Below are positions 41,127-48,973 of a DNA stretch of 62,624 nt, in pieces. Position numbers and translations under genes: made by a program. The stretch's first letter is position 1; each line of letters opens with the position of its first letter. The notes beneath the pieces were generated by a model. That model was not told the DNA's origin. It was given only the letters and a program-made list of their open reading frames with translations, and did no database searches. Source of the stretch: Nitrosopumilaceae archaeon (GTDB taxonomy: Archaea; Thermoproteota; Nitrososphaeria; Nitrososphaerales; Nitrosopumilaceae); NCBI GenBank assembly GCA_900620265.3, contig UYNY03000054.1:1-62624 (forward strand). Reading direction: 5' to 3'.

Positions 41127-41688
41127 TCCAGCCCCTGCATACCAGGTGCTCGTCCCCGGGCTCGCAGACCCCGGTCGCGTACCTCCACACCCGGCCGCCG
41201 GCCGCCGTGCGCCCGATGATCTCCCGCAGCGCCTCCTCCTCGCCGCCGAGCCCGCCGTCCACGCCGACCTCCGCGAGGCCGTCCTCCCCGCCTTTCGCGC
41301 CGCACTCGCCGCAGAACCGGCACTTTGCGTCGAGCCGGACCGGGTCAAGCCCCGAGAGCGGGTACGCCCTGCATGCAAGCGGCCTCTCGCCGTATATGGT
41401 GCAGGCGCGCCCGCCGTGCGGCGACCTGCCGTCCCCGAGGAAGGGGCACGTGTCGCCGTTGCCGTCGATCCCCATCAGCTGGTACGCGATGACGCGCAGG
41501 CCCCCGTCCCCCGAAACCCCGATCCTCGGCAGTATCTCGGCGCGGAGCCCCATGCCGGCGGCCAGCTCCCGGACGCGGCCGACCTCGCCCGGGAGGAGCA
41601 GCACCCCCACCTTGCCGTGCCTCCTGGTCGGGTGGTACTCCCTCCGGACGCAGCAGTCCGAGCAGTCCTCCACGCAGGAAAAATCCAC
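41116..41688 (-). CDS. YkgJ-family cysteine-cluster protein
   Basis: 190 residues. Cys positions match the family (zinc/iron chelating CxxCC type): CVEDCSDCCVRREY, DTCPFLGDG, GGRACTIYGERPLACRAYPL and CRFCGECG. Family members may carry an Fe-S cluster; a few act as methyl-CCT or flagellin N-methylases, but the function of most is unknown. It is transcribed away from the aIF1A gene. Confidence 0.85.
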   Translation of the reverse strand: MDFSCVEDCSDCCVRREYHPTRRHGKVGVLLLPGEVGRVRELAAGMGLRAEILPRIGVSGDGGLRVIAYQLMGIDGNGDTCPFLGDGRSPHGGRACTIYGERPLACRAYPLSGLDPVRLDAKCRFCGECGAKGGEDGLAEVGVDGGLGGEEEALREIIGRTAAGGRVWRYATGVCEPGDEHLVCRGWIRD

Positions 41689-41739
41689 CCCGGGGCCGCG
41701 TCGGCATGAGTTATATTATTTTGTCCGCGGTGCCGCGCC

Positions 41740-42051
41740 ATGGGCAAGAGGCAGGTCAAGAACGAGAGCGCCCTCAAGGAGATACGCCTCCCGCGGGAGG
41801 GGGAGCTCTTCGGGAGGGTCCTCAAGATGATGGGCGGGGAGAACGTGATGATAAAGTGCGCCGACAACGTGACCCGACGGGGCCGGATCCGCGGCAAGCT
41901 CAAGAGGCGCGTCTGGATACGGGACAACGACATCGTGATAATCGCCCCCTGGGACTTTCTGGACACCGAGAGGGGGGACATCGTCTGGCGGTTCACCCTC
42001 CCCCAGGTGACCTGGCTCAAGGAGAACAACCACATACCCCGCGACTTTTAG
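41740..42051 (+). CDS. eif1a: Translation initiation factor aIF1A
   Basis: 103 residues: EIRLPREGELFGRVLKMMGG, NVMIKCADNVTRRGRIRGKL, RVWIRDNDIVIIAPWDF. An OB fold that sits in the ribosomal A site during start-codon selection. TATA-like TTATATTATT (41711-41720) precedes the ATG by about 20-29 nt. Confidence 0.96.
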   Translation: MGKRQVKNESALKEIRLPREGELFGRVLKMMGGENVMIKCADNVTRRGRIRGKLKRRVWIRDNDIVIIAPWDFLDTERGDIVWRFTLPQVTWLKENNHIPRDF

Positions 42052-42067
42052 GCGTGGGCCGCCGCCG

Positions 42068-42484
42068 TCACGACCAGTACCTTTTGTCGGCCCGGCCCAT
42101 CTTCCAGGGGAGGGCCCTGTCCCACGGCTCCTCCTCGAAGAACCGTCTTACCACCTCGTAGACGGGATCCGATTCTGCATGGGCGCACCAAAAGTACCCG
42201 TCCCAGCCGCGCCCCCCGCTTATGAGCTCCTCGGCATACCACTGGTCCGGGCCTCTCCGTATGAACTGGATGACCCTGTTGGTGGCGTGGTTGTGGAACC
42301 CGATAAAGTTCTCGCCGGTCCAGTCCAGACCCGCCATCTCCGATAGCGACTTGAGGAGGTCTGCCGGCTCGTCCCTGATACTCCTCCCCCTGTTGCACAT
42401 ATAGTACGTTATCTCCTGGTATCTCGTGTCGCCTTCCACGCGCTGGGCTGCTACATGTGCCGTCCCTGCCAGAACCTGTCTCAC
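42068..42484 (-). CDS. Conserved hypothetical protein
   Basis: 138 residues from GTG 42484, chosen because a minus-strand T-rich box (TGTTTTAATACG, about 42506-42517) lies 22-33 nt before it. Contains QEITYYMCNRGRSI, NFIGFHNHATNRVIQFIRRG and WDGYFWCAHAESDPVYEVVR. No family recognised. It is convergent with aIF1A, with 16 bp between stops. Confidence 0.6.
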   Translation of the reverse strand: MRQVLAGTAHVAAQRVEGDTRYQEITYYMCNRGRSIRDEPADLLKSLSEMAGLDWTGENFIGFHNHATNRVIQFIRRGPDQWYAEELISGGRGWDGYFWCAHAESDPVYEVVRRFFEEEPWDRALPWKMGRADKRYWS

Positions 42485-42667
42485 GGATCCCCCTCCTCCT
42501 TGCAGCGTATTAAAACATGCGTCATCCCTGCCCCGGGCCCCGGTATGTGGACGCCCGTGATGATGGCAGCCCGCGTATGGCCGCCGAATCGGCCCCTTGA
42601 CTGCCGCGCAAAACAGGCGTGGGCCGCCGCGCGTACTTAATATACCGACGATCCCGGGCCGCGCGCA

Positions 42668-42859
42668 ATGGATCAAGGCACCGTAAAGTGGTTCAACCGC
42701 ACCAAGGGCTACGGCTTCATCGAGAGGGAGGGCGGCGAGGACCTGTTTGTCCACAAGACGGACGTGGAGGGCTCGATCGACGAGGGCGACAAGGTCGAGT
42801 TCGAGGTCGGCGAGGGCCGCAAGGGCCCTGCCGCCCACAAGGTAAGGAAGCTCCAATAG
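42668..42859 (+). CDS. csp: Cold-shock domain protein
   Basis: 63 residues: [20 protein letters not shown] and [10 protein letters not shown] contain the RNP1 and RNP2 motifs. It is a single-stranded nucleic-acid chaperone; among archaea such proteins occur mainly in Thaumarchaeota and haloarchaea. TTAATATACC (42637-42646) is the TATA-like box. It converges on tRNA-Tyr. Confidence 0.95.
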   Translation: MDQGTVKWFNRTKGYGFIEREGGEDLFVHKTDVEGSIDEGDKVEFEVGEGRKGPAAHKVRKLQ

Positions 42860-42904
42860 AGCAGTATCTGGCATGCGCAGTGTCACCTTTGAGCGTCTGC
42901 TGTG

Positions 42905-43022
42905 TCCCAAGCGAAGGAGTTGAACCTTCGACAACCCGGTATCTGTCGCCTGGTACGCTGAGCCATGCCAGCCAGGGCCGGCAACTACAGCCGGGAGCTC
43001 TACCAGGCTGAGCTAGCTTGGG
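42905..43022 (-). tRNA. tRNA-Tyr (anticodon GTA) with intron
   Basis: 118 nt. Acceptor CCCAAGC/GCTTGGG with discriminator A and the archaeal Tyr C1-G72 pair, D-arm GCTC/GAGC, anticodon stem CCCGG/CCGGG around CTGTAGA, T-arm GAAGG/CCTTC around TTCAACT. An intron of about 44 nt interrupts at the canonical 37/38 position (after CTGTAG). Confidence 0.88.
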
Positions 43023-43097
43023 ACGGCGGCCCGCCGGGGCGCGCCATTAAAAAGCCTCCCATTAGGCATAAATACCAACGGCGCCCCCGCGCCCGCC

Positions 43098-43709
43098 ATG
43101 TCCGGGCAGGAGATGTCCCCCGGGTACGCGTGCGCCCCATACCTCCACACGCACGGCTCCGTCGAGCTAAAGGAGTCGTGGATGTCGTCGGGCGACGTCG
43201 AGGGGCTCTACTTTGCGACCGGCACCTTCTCGCCGGAGATCCGGAGGTACTTTGCGGACACCGCCAACCACTACCTGCTCGCAAAGTTCTCCGACGCGGG
43301 CGCCGCGCGCGAGTTCCTCGGCAGGTCGTGCCAGGCAAAGACGTCGTTCGTCTTCGGGGTGCGGACCGGCCTCTTCTACAGGGAGGTGCGGGGCGGCACC
43401 AACTCCGTCTCCGTCTACTATGTCGAGTACGCGCCGGATCCGGCCGACGTGCAGGAGATCGCGAACCTGACGGTGCGGCGCGAAAAGGTCTCCGCCGCCT
43501 CGCTCTGCACCATGTCGACCTTCTCCCCCGAGCCGGCCAGGTTCGAGTTCCCGTACTCGGAGAACATCGTGGTGGCCGAGGTGGCCAGCGAGAAGGGGCA
43601 CCAGAGCGTCAAAAAGTACTGCGAGCAGATGCTCCGGGACGCCAACAGGAGGGGCCTTGCCATGACGGGCATGCTGAGCCTCTCGATACTGGACCGGCTC
43701 AAGGGTTAA
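43098..43709 (+). CDS. Conserved hypothetical protein
   Basis: 203 residues. CAPYLHTHGSVELKESWMSS, YYVEYAPDPADVQEIANLTV and YSENIVVAEVASEKGHQSVK are distinctive, but no family is recognised. An alpha/beta fold with no signal or membrane segment. A TATA-like CATAAATACC (43068-43077) lies about 20-30 nt before the ATG. It precedes aIF5A. Confidence 0.55.
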   Translation: MSGQEMSPGYACAPYLHTHGSVELKESWMSSGDVEGLYFATGTFSPEIRRYFADTANHYLLAKFSDAGAAREFLGRSCQAKTSFVFGVRTGLFYREVRGGTNSVSVYYVEYAPDPADVQEIANLTVRREKVSAASLCTMSTFSPEPARFEFPYSENIVVAEVASEKGHQSVKKYCEQMLRDANRRGLAMTGMLSLSILDRLKG

Positions 43710-43735
43710 ATATTCGGCCCCGGCGGCGCGGCCGC

Positions 43736-44149
43736 GTGAGCAAGCCCTCCGACCTCGGATCCCTCAAGATCGGCTCGTACATCCTGCTGCCGCACTCGGA
43801 CCAGCCTAGCGGCGAGCCCTGCCGGATAGTCGAGTACGACACCTCAAAGCCGGGCAAGCACGGCGCCGCAAAGGCCCGCATCGTGGCGGAGGGGATATTC
43901 GACGGGCAGAAGAGGCCCCACGTGGGCCCCGTCAGCATGCAGATACACGTCCCGATGATAAACAAAAAGACCGGCCAGGTGGTCTCGATGGGGGGCGGGG
44001 TCGTCCAGGTGATGGATTCCGAGACGTTCGAGACTATCGACGTCACGATGGTGGACCCCGAGGCCGAGTCCAAGCTGGAGAACGGGGCCACGGTCGAGTA
44101 CTGGGTCGTCATGGACAAGACTAAAATCATGCGGGTAAAGGCGCAGTGA
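43736..44149 (+). CDS. eif5a: Translation factor aIF5A
   Basis: 137 residues from GTG 43736, after GGTTAAATATTC (43704-43715). The hypusination loop TSKPGKHGAAKARIVAEGIF with Lys in PGKHG is intact, followed by an OB domain. It promotes peptide-bond formation at stalling motifs. The enzymes for hypusine are not in the window. Confidence 0.96.
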   Translation: MSKPSDLGSLKIGSYILLPHSDQPSGEPCRIVEYDTSKPGKHGAAKARIVAEGIFDGQKRPHVGPVSMQIHVPMINKKTGQVVSMGGGVVQVMDSETFETIDVTMVDPEAESKLENGATVEYWVVMDKTKIMRVKAQ

Positions 44150-44216
44150 CGGCGCCGATGATGACCGGAAAAGCCGGCTGAGATGTGATGAGGATTATGA
44201 GTTATGAGGCGCCGCG

Positions 44217-44894
44217 ATGATAGTCGGGGCGCTCTTCTCCGGCGGCAAGGACAGCGCCTACGCGGCCCACCTTGCGCAAGCGGCCGGCCACGACGTGCGC
44301 TGCCTCCTCACCCTCGAGGGGGGCACCCCCGAGAGCATGCTGCTGCACCGCCCCAACATATCGTGGACCTCGCTCCAGGCAGAGTCCATGGGGATACGGC
44401 GACTTGCCGCCCCCGCCCCCGACGACCCCGCCGGGGGGGAGGCGGCCCTGCGCTCGCTGCTGGAGCGGGCCGCCTCCGAGTTCGGGATCACCGGCGCCGT
44501 GCACGGGGGGCTCCGCAGCAGGTACCAGCGGGACAGGTTCGCCGCCGCCTGCGCCGCGGCCGGGCTCGAGGCGCTCGCCCCCCTCTGGGGGATGGGGGGC
44601 GCCCCGTACGTCAGGTCGCTGCTGTCGGCGGGGTTCCGCTTTGTAGTATCGTCCGTCTCTGCCGGCGGCCTTGACGGCTCGTGGCTCGGCAGGGAGGTGA
44701 CGCGCGGGGCGCTCGGCAGGCTCGAGGCGCTGGCCGCAGGCCACGGGTTCTCCGTCGACTTTGAGGGCGGCGAGGCCGAGACGTTCGTCACGTCGTGCCC
44801 CATGTTCTCAAGGGAGGTGCGCATAACGGGCAGCCGGATCTCGTGGGACAGTTATAGGGGGGAGCTTGAGATCACGCGGGCGGTGCTAGGCTAG
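44217..44894 (+). CDS. dph6: Diphthine-ammonia ligase Dph6
   Basis: 225 residues. PP-loop ATP pyrophosphatase LFSGGKDSAYAAHLA; GAVHGGLRSRYQRDRFAAAC, LAPLWGMGGAPYVRSLLSAG and the closing GEAETFVTSCPMF are Dph6 features. It catalyses the last step of diphthamide formation on aEF2. srp54 begins at its stop codon. Confidence 0.92.
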   Translation: MIVGALFSGGKDSAYAAHLAQAAGHDVRCLLTLEGGTPESMLLHRPNISWTSLQAESMGIRRLAAPAPDDPAGGEAALRSLLERAASEFGITGAVHGGLRSRYQRDRFAAACAAAGLEALAPLWGMGGAPYVRSLLSAGFRFVVSSVSAGGLDGSWLGREVTRGALGRLEALAAGHGFSVDFEGGEAETFVTSCPMFSREVRITGSRISWDSYRGELEITRAVLG

Positions 44895-46220
44895 TTGCTT
44901 GACGGACTAAAGGACACGCTCGGGGCGGCGGTGAAAAAGCTCGCAAGGTCCCAGGGGATCGACGAGGACCAGATAAAGGCGCTGGCCCGCGACGTGCAGC
45001 GGGCCCTGCTCCAGTCGGACGTGAACGTGAGGCAGGTGCTCGAGATCACCGGCAGGCTTGAGAAGAGGGCGCTCGGGGAGGAGCCGCCCCCGGGGCTCCC
45101 GCGCCGCGACCACGTGGTAAAGATACTGTACGACGAGCTCTCCGGGCTGCTCGGCCCAGAGCAGGGGCTCGACATCAGGGAGGGGAGGCAGAACACGATC
45201 GTGCTGCTCGGCATCCAGGGCAGCGGCAAGACGACGGCCGCCTCCAAGCTGGCGCGGCACCTCTCGAGGCAGGGCAGGTCCGTCGGGGTGGTGGGCGCCG
45301 ACACGCACCGCCCCGGGGCGCTCGCGCAGCTCCGCACGATGTGCGAGAGGGCCGGCGCCGAGGTGTACGGGGAGGAGGGCGCAAGGGACGCGCCCGCCAT
45401 CGTGCGGCGCGGCATGGACCACTTCAAGCCAAAGGGCCTTGACGTGGTGATAGTGGACACGGCGGGCCGCCACAAGGAGGAGTCGGGGCTGCTCGAGGAG
45501 ATGGGCCGCATATCGGAGGCGGCCTCGCCGGACGTGGTCCTGCTGGTCATCGACGGGACCATCGGGCAGCAGTGCCGCGCCCAGGCCGAGGCGTTCCACA
45601 AGGCAGTCCCCGTCGGCGGCGTCATCATCACAAAGCTTGACAGCTCGGCCAAGGGGGGCGGGGCGCTCGCCGCGTCGGCTGCCACGGGGGCCCGCGTCAT
45701 GTACGTGGGGACCGGCGAGCGGATAGACGACCTCGAGGCGTTCTCGCCGACCCGCTTCGTGGGCCGGATGCTCGGGATGGGGGACGTGCAGGCGGTGCTG
45801 GACCTGGCAAGGCGCCTCGAGGCCGAGAGCGACGAGGTGCGCATGAAGCGGATAACGAGCGGCAGGATGAACATGGACGACTTTATGCGCCAGCTCGAGG
45901 ACGTCTCAAAGACGGGGTCGCTCCGCGGGCTGCTCGAGAGCATGCCGGGCGCGCCCGGCGGCCTCAAGGACGACCAGGTGGACAAGGCCGAGGAGCGGAT
46001 AGAAAAGTGGCGGTACATCGTCCAGAGCATGACGGGCGCCGAAAAGTCCGACCCCGACCTGCTCAACCAGTCCCGGGTAAAGCGCATAGCGCGCGGCTCG
46101 GGGTGGACGGAGGGGGACGTCAAGGAGCTCGTAAAGGGCTACAAGAGCTCCAAGAGCATGATGAAGGCCGCCAAGGGCCGGCAGATGCAGGGGATGCTGA
46201 GGAGGATGGGCCTGGGATAG
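44895..46220 (+). CDS. srp54: Signal recognition particle 54 kDa protein
   Basis: 441 residues with a TTG start. N domain, G domain with G1 GIQGSGKTTAASKLARHL, DTAGRHKEES and TKLDSSAKGGG, and a Met-rich M domain (MKAAKGRQMQGMLRRMG). GTPase that binds signal peptides and SRP RNA. It is downstream of dph6 with no gap and upstream of pus10. Confidence 0.96.
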   Translation: MLDGLKDTLGAAVKKLARSQGIDEDQIKALARDVQRALLQSDVNVRQVLEITGRLEKRALGEEPPPGLPRRDHVVKILYDELSGLLGPEQGLDIREGRQNTIVLLGIQGSGKTTAASKLARHLSRQGRSVGVVGADTHRPGALAQLRTMCERAGAEVYGEEGARDAPAIVRRGMDHFKPKGLDVVIVDTAGRHKEESGLLEEMGRISEAASPDVVLLVIDGTIGQQCRAQAEAFHKAVPVGGVIITKLDSSAKGGGALAASAATGARVMYVGTGERIDDLEAFSPTRFVGRMLGMGDVQAVLDLARRLEAESDEVRMKRITSGRMNMDDFMRQLEDVSKTGSLRGLLESMPGAPGGLKDDQVDKAEERIEKWRYIVQSMTGAEKSDPDLLNQSRVKRIARGSGWTEGDVKELVKGYKSSKSMMKAAKGRQMQGMLRRMGLG

Positions 46221-47353
46221 CCGGGGACGGCGAGGCGCGCCGCGCGGCGGCCCGGATCACGCGCGGGCGGACGCTCTGCGCCCAGTGCCTCGGCAGGATG
46301 CTCTCAAGGACGGCGCGCGCCCGCTCGCACGCGGCGCTCGGCGCCCGGCTCGGCGCGGAGCGCGGCGGCCCCTGCCAGGTGTGCGGCGGGCTCTTTGGCC
46401 GGCTGCCAGGCTACGTGGGCGGGATGGAGCGCGCGGCCGCCGGGTACGAGTTTGCCACGTTCTCGGCCGGGTGCTCCGTGCCTGCCGGCATCGTCGAGCG
46501 CGACGACCAGGTGAGGTCCGAGTTCGGGCTGCGCGGGACCGGCGGCATAAAGTCCGACGTCGCAAGGGAGCTCGGAAGGCGCCTTGCCAGGAGGACGGGC
46601 GCGAGGCAGGAGAGACTGAGGCCCGACATATCGCTGGTAGTCGACTCCGAGTCGGGCCGCTGCCAGGTCTCCTCGAGGCAGGTCGTCATAAGCGGCAGGT
46701 ACGTAAAGACGGCAAGGGGCCCCTCCCAGAGGTCGGCGCGGTGCGCGGCCTGCGGCGGGGCCGGGTGCGCCGCGTGCGGCTGGCACGGGATTGCCGACGA
46801 CGGCGGCGTCGAGTGGCTTGTCTCAAGGCATCTCTTCTCGGAGGTCGGGGGGACGACGGCCTCGTTCACGTGGGTCGGCGGCGAGGACGGCTCGAGCCTG
46901 GTGCTCGGGTCCGGCAGGCCCTTCTTTGCGCGGATCCGCGGCCCGCGCCGGCGCAGCCTGCGCCGCGCGTCGGCCGACCTCGGGCCCGTGCGGCTGCGCG
47001 GGCTCCGCGTCTCCGGCGGGGCGCCGGCCGGGCCGCTCCGGTTCGAGTCCGACGCGGTGGTCCGGGTGCTGCCTGGCGGAGCGGCCGACCCGGCCGGGCT
47101 CCGGGCGCTCGACGGCGCGAGCGTCACGGTCCACGAAAAGTCCGGCAGGCGCGCCACAAAGTCGGTGCACTCGCTCAGGTACAGGAGGCGGGGCCGGCAC
47201 ATCGAGGTGCGGCTGAGGGCCGACGGGGGGCTCCCCATCAAGAGGTTCGTCAGCGGGGACGGCGTCGTGCCGGGGATCTCGCAGGCGCTCGGGGTCCCGT
47301 GCACGTGCGAGCGCTTTGACTTTGAGGACGTCCGGATGGCAACAATTAACTAG
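46217..47353 (+). CDS. pus10: tRNA pseudouridine synthase Pus10
   Basis: About 378 residues. An N-terminal THUMP-like region with zinc Cys pairs (LCAQCLGRM, CQVCGG) and a catalytic domain with the Asp-containing segment GTGGIKSDVARELG-to-RPFFARIRGPRRRSL region; C-terminal KRFVSGDGVVPGISQALG. It makes pseudouridine 54/55 in archaeal tRNA. No ATG, GTG or TTG occurs in frame near the expected N-terminus; 46217 is an ATA that overlaps the srp54 stop (ATAG). The start is therefore uncertain. Confidence 0.8.
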   Translation: MAGDGEARRAAARITRGRTLCAQCLGRMLSRTARARSHAALGARLGAERGGPCQVCGGLFGRLPGYVGGMERAAAGYEFATFSAGCSVPAGIVERDDQVRSEFGLRGTGGIKSDVARELGRRLARRTGARQERLRPDISLVVDSESGRCQVSSRQVVISGRYVKTARGPSQRSARCAACGGAGCAACGWHGIADDGGVEWLVSRHLFSEVGGTTASFTWVGGEDGSSLVLGSGRPFFARIRGPRRRSLRRASADLGPVRLRGLRVSGGAPAGPLRFESDAVVRVLPGGAADPAGLRALDGASVTVHEKSGRRATKSVHSLRYRRRGRHIEVRLRADGGLPIKRFVSGDGVVPGISQALGVPCTCERFDFEDVRMATIN

Positions 47354-47376
47354 CGGCGGCCACGCCGGGCCGCCAC

Positions 47377-47523
47377 ATGCCGAGCAGGAAGAGGGGCAAG
47401 CACAAGAGGCACGCCGACCAGCGTGCCGCGACCAGGAAGCGCAAGGCGCACGGCAAGCCGCCGCACGCGAGGCGCGGCCCCCGCGGCAGGCGCGGCAAGA
47501 TGTACAACCGGCAGTCGAACTGA
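47377..47523 (+). CDS. Very basic 48-residue protein
   Basis: MPSRKRGKHKRHADQRAATR then KRKAHGKPPHARRGPRGRRG. About half Lys/Arg/His. TATA-like AACAATTAAC (47340-47349) lies 28-37 nt before the ATG. Size and charge suggest a ribosomal or RNA-binding peptide, but it does not match L37e, L39e, L40e or S30e. Confidence 0.6.
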   Translation: MPSRKRGKHKRHADQRAATRKRKAHGKPPHARRGPRGRRGKMYNRQSN

Positions 47524-47562
47524 CCGCACCGTTTTTAGGAAGACGCGCCCCGGCGGCGCCCG

Positions 47563-48276
47563 TTGGACCCGCTCGTGCGCCTCAAGCAGGCCCGCTCGGA
47601 GGGGCTGATCCCGGAGAAACTCTACGGGCGGATAACCGAGAGGTTCGGCCTGGCCGTCTCGGGCATCGACAGGATCGAGAGGGCCTCGGGGCTGGCGTTC
47701 CCGGCCGCCTACGTCGAGCCCTCGCTGGTCGTCACCTCGCCGGACCCCGGCTCGTACGAGTACGGGATACTGTTTGCAAGGACGATCCCCGTAGAGGCGG
47801 CGGGCCGGATGGCAGTCGTGGTCCAGGTGTCCGCCCCGCTGCTGGCGTTCGGCCTCAAGGGGACGATCCACGCGATACTGGCGCACGAGTTCCTGCACTA
47901 TCTGGAGCTGATGTGGCGCGTCTCCCGGATGGGGGTGCTCTCCGACGAGGTGACGGGGAGCCTGTTTGAGAGCTCGTATGCCGACGGGGAGCGGCTGCTC
48001 GAGCCGCGCGCCGTCTTTGCGGACCGGACGCTGGTCGACCACATCACGAGGAGGTTCCCGGCCGGGTTCCGCGACGCGCGGCTCGAGGAGAAGGCCGTCT
48101 CGCTATGGCACAGGAAGGGGCTCCCGAGGACGGACGTGGACCTTGGCAGCAACACGGTGCGCCTCTCGGCCGAGTCGCTCTCGCGGATGAGCCTGGATCC
48201 GGGGCTGGCCGGCAGGCTCGCCGAGCTTGCCGAAAAGAGCGGGCGCATCAGGGCGCGCGCAAGGCGCCTCTACTGA
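47563..48276 (+). CDS. Zincin-like (HExxH) hypothetical protein
   Basis: 237 residues with a TTG start; a GTTTTTAGG box (47529-47537) is 26-34 nt before it. HAILAHEFLHYLELMWRVSR has HExxH, and a later Glu in SLFESSYADGERLLEP could be the third ligand. No signal peptide. The C-terminus is Arg-rich. No family beyond a zinc-metalloprotease-like fold; activity is unknown. The last 7 bases overlap the convergent S27ae gene. Confidence 0.65.
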   Translation: MDPLVRLKQARSEGLIPEKLYGRITERFGLAVSGIDRIERASGLAFPAAYVEPSLVVTSPDPGSYEYGILFARTIPVEAAGRMAVVVQVSAPLLAFGLKGTIHAILAHEFLHYLELMWRVSRMGVLSDEVTGSLFESSYADGERLLEPRAVFADRTLVDHITRRFPAGFRDARLEEKAVSLWHRKGLPRTDVDLGSNTVRLSAESLSRMSLDPGLAGRLAELAEKSGRIRARARRLY

Positions 48277-48449
48277 CCCTTGAACTCTGTGAGGCCGCAC
48301 TTGCCGCACGCGCGGCGGTCCTTGTGCTCTGACATGAAGACGCCCCTGCCGCACCTAGAGCACGGCTTTCTTGTCTTTGATACGGACGAGCCGTCCACCT
48401 TGTAGTACTTTGGCACCTGCGGGCTCGAGCCCTTCCTGCCGGCCGTCAG
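48270..48449 (-). CDS. rps27ae: 30S ribosomal protein S27ae
   Basis: 59 residues ending CGKCGLTEFKGQ. KYYKVDGSSVSKTRKPCSRC and GRGVFMSEHKDRRACGKCG match S27ae with its four zinc cysteines. No ATG, GTG or TTG exists in frame; a CTG at 48449-48447 overlaps the S24e stop (CTGA), mirroring the ATGA/GTGA couplings elsewhere here. Conventional gene finding would miss it. Confidence 0.85.
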   Translation of the reverse strand: MTAGRKGSSPQVPKYYKVDGSSVSKTRKPCSRCGRGVFMSEHKDRRACGKCGLTEFKGQ

Positions 48450-48931
48450 CTGCCGCCCCCGTCTTGCTTTGCGGCGGCGTCGGCGGGCGCGCCCGCGTCG
48501 GCAGCCGCGCCATCCTCCGCGCCATCCGCAGCATCGCCGCCCGCGCCAGCCTCCGCGCCGGCAGCCGCGCCGTCACTTGAATCGCCGCCCGCGCCAGCCT
48601 CCGCGCCAGCCTCCGAACCGTCCTCCGCCCCGGCCGCCTCCTTTGCGGCCGCCCTTGACCTCTCGATCCTGGACAGTATGGTGGGGCCCACGTGCCTCTT
48701 TGCAAGCTCGGCATCCTCATATACGTAGAACGTGCCGGTCGCATGCGGCATCCCGACGCGCGTCGAGAGCCTCACCGGGATGACCGTCTTTCCCTCGAAC
48801 CCGAGCTCCTTTGAGACCATCTCGGCCGCCTCGAGCCTCCCGAGGCGCCCCCCGAGCCCGGCAAAGCCGCACACGACCTCCTTCCTGGAGAGGAACCTGT
48901 TGTCCGACTCTGATACCTTTTCAACCAGCAC
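48446..48931 (-). CDS. rps24e: 30S ribosomal protein S24e with acidic Ala/Gly tail
   Basis: 161 residues from GTG 48931, chosen because a minus-strand TATA-like box (TTTATATG, about 48957-48964) lies 26-33 nt before it. The first 98 residues are S24e (VSESDNRFLSRKEVVCGFAG, THATGTFYVYEDAELAKRHV-type core). The rest is a 60-residue tail of Ala, Gly, Asp and Glu blocks (GAEAGAGGDSSDGAAAGAEA) encoded by GC-rich repeats; S24e normally ends near residue 100. Confidence 0.9.
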   Translation of the reverse strand: MLVEKVSESDNRFLSRKEVVCGFAGLGGRLGRLEAAEMVSKELGFEGKTVIPVRLSTRVGMPHATGTFYVYEDAELAKRHVGPTILSRIERSRAAAKEAAGAEDGSEAGAEAGAGGDSSDGAAAGAEAGAGGDAADGAEDGAAADAGAPADAAAKQDGGGS

Positions 48932-48973
48932 GGGCCGGGCCCCCCGGCACATTTCATATAAACCTTGGACGCC

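Noticed and set aside
42488-42934. Upstream extension of the hypothetical gene at 42068
   Set aside because: It is antisense to the cold-shock gene and lies upstream of a well-placed promoter box.
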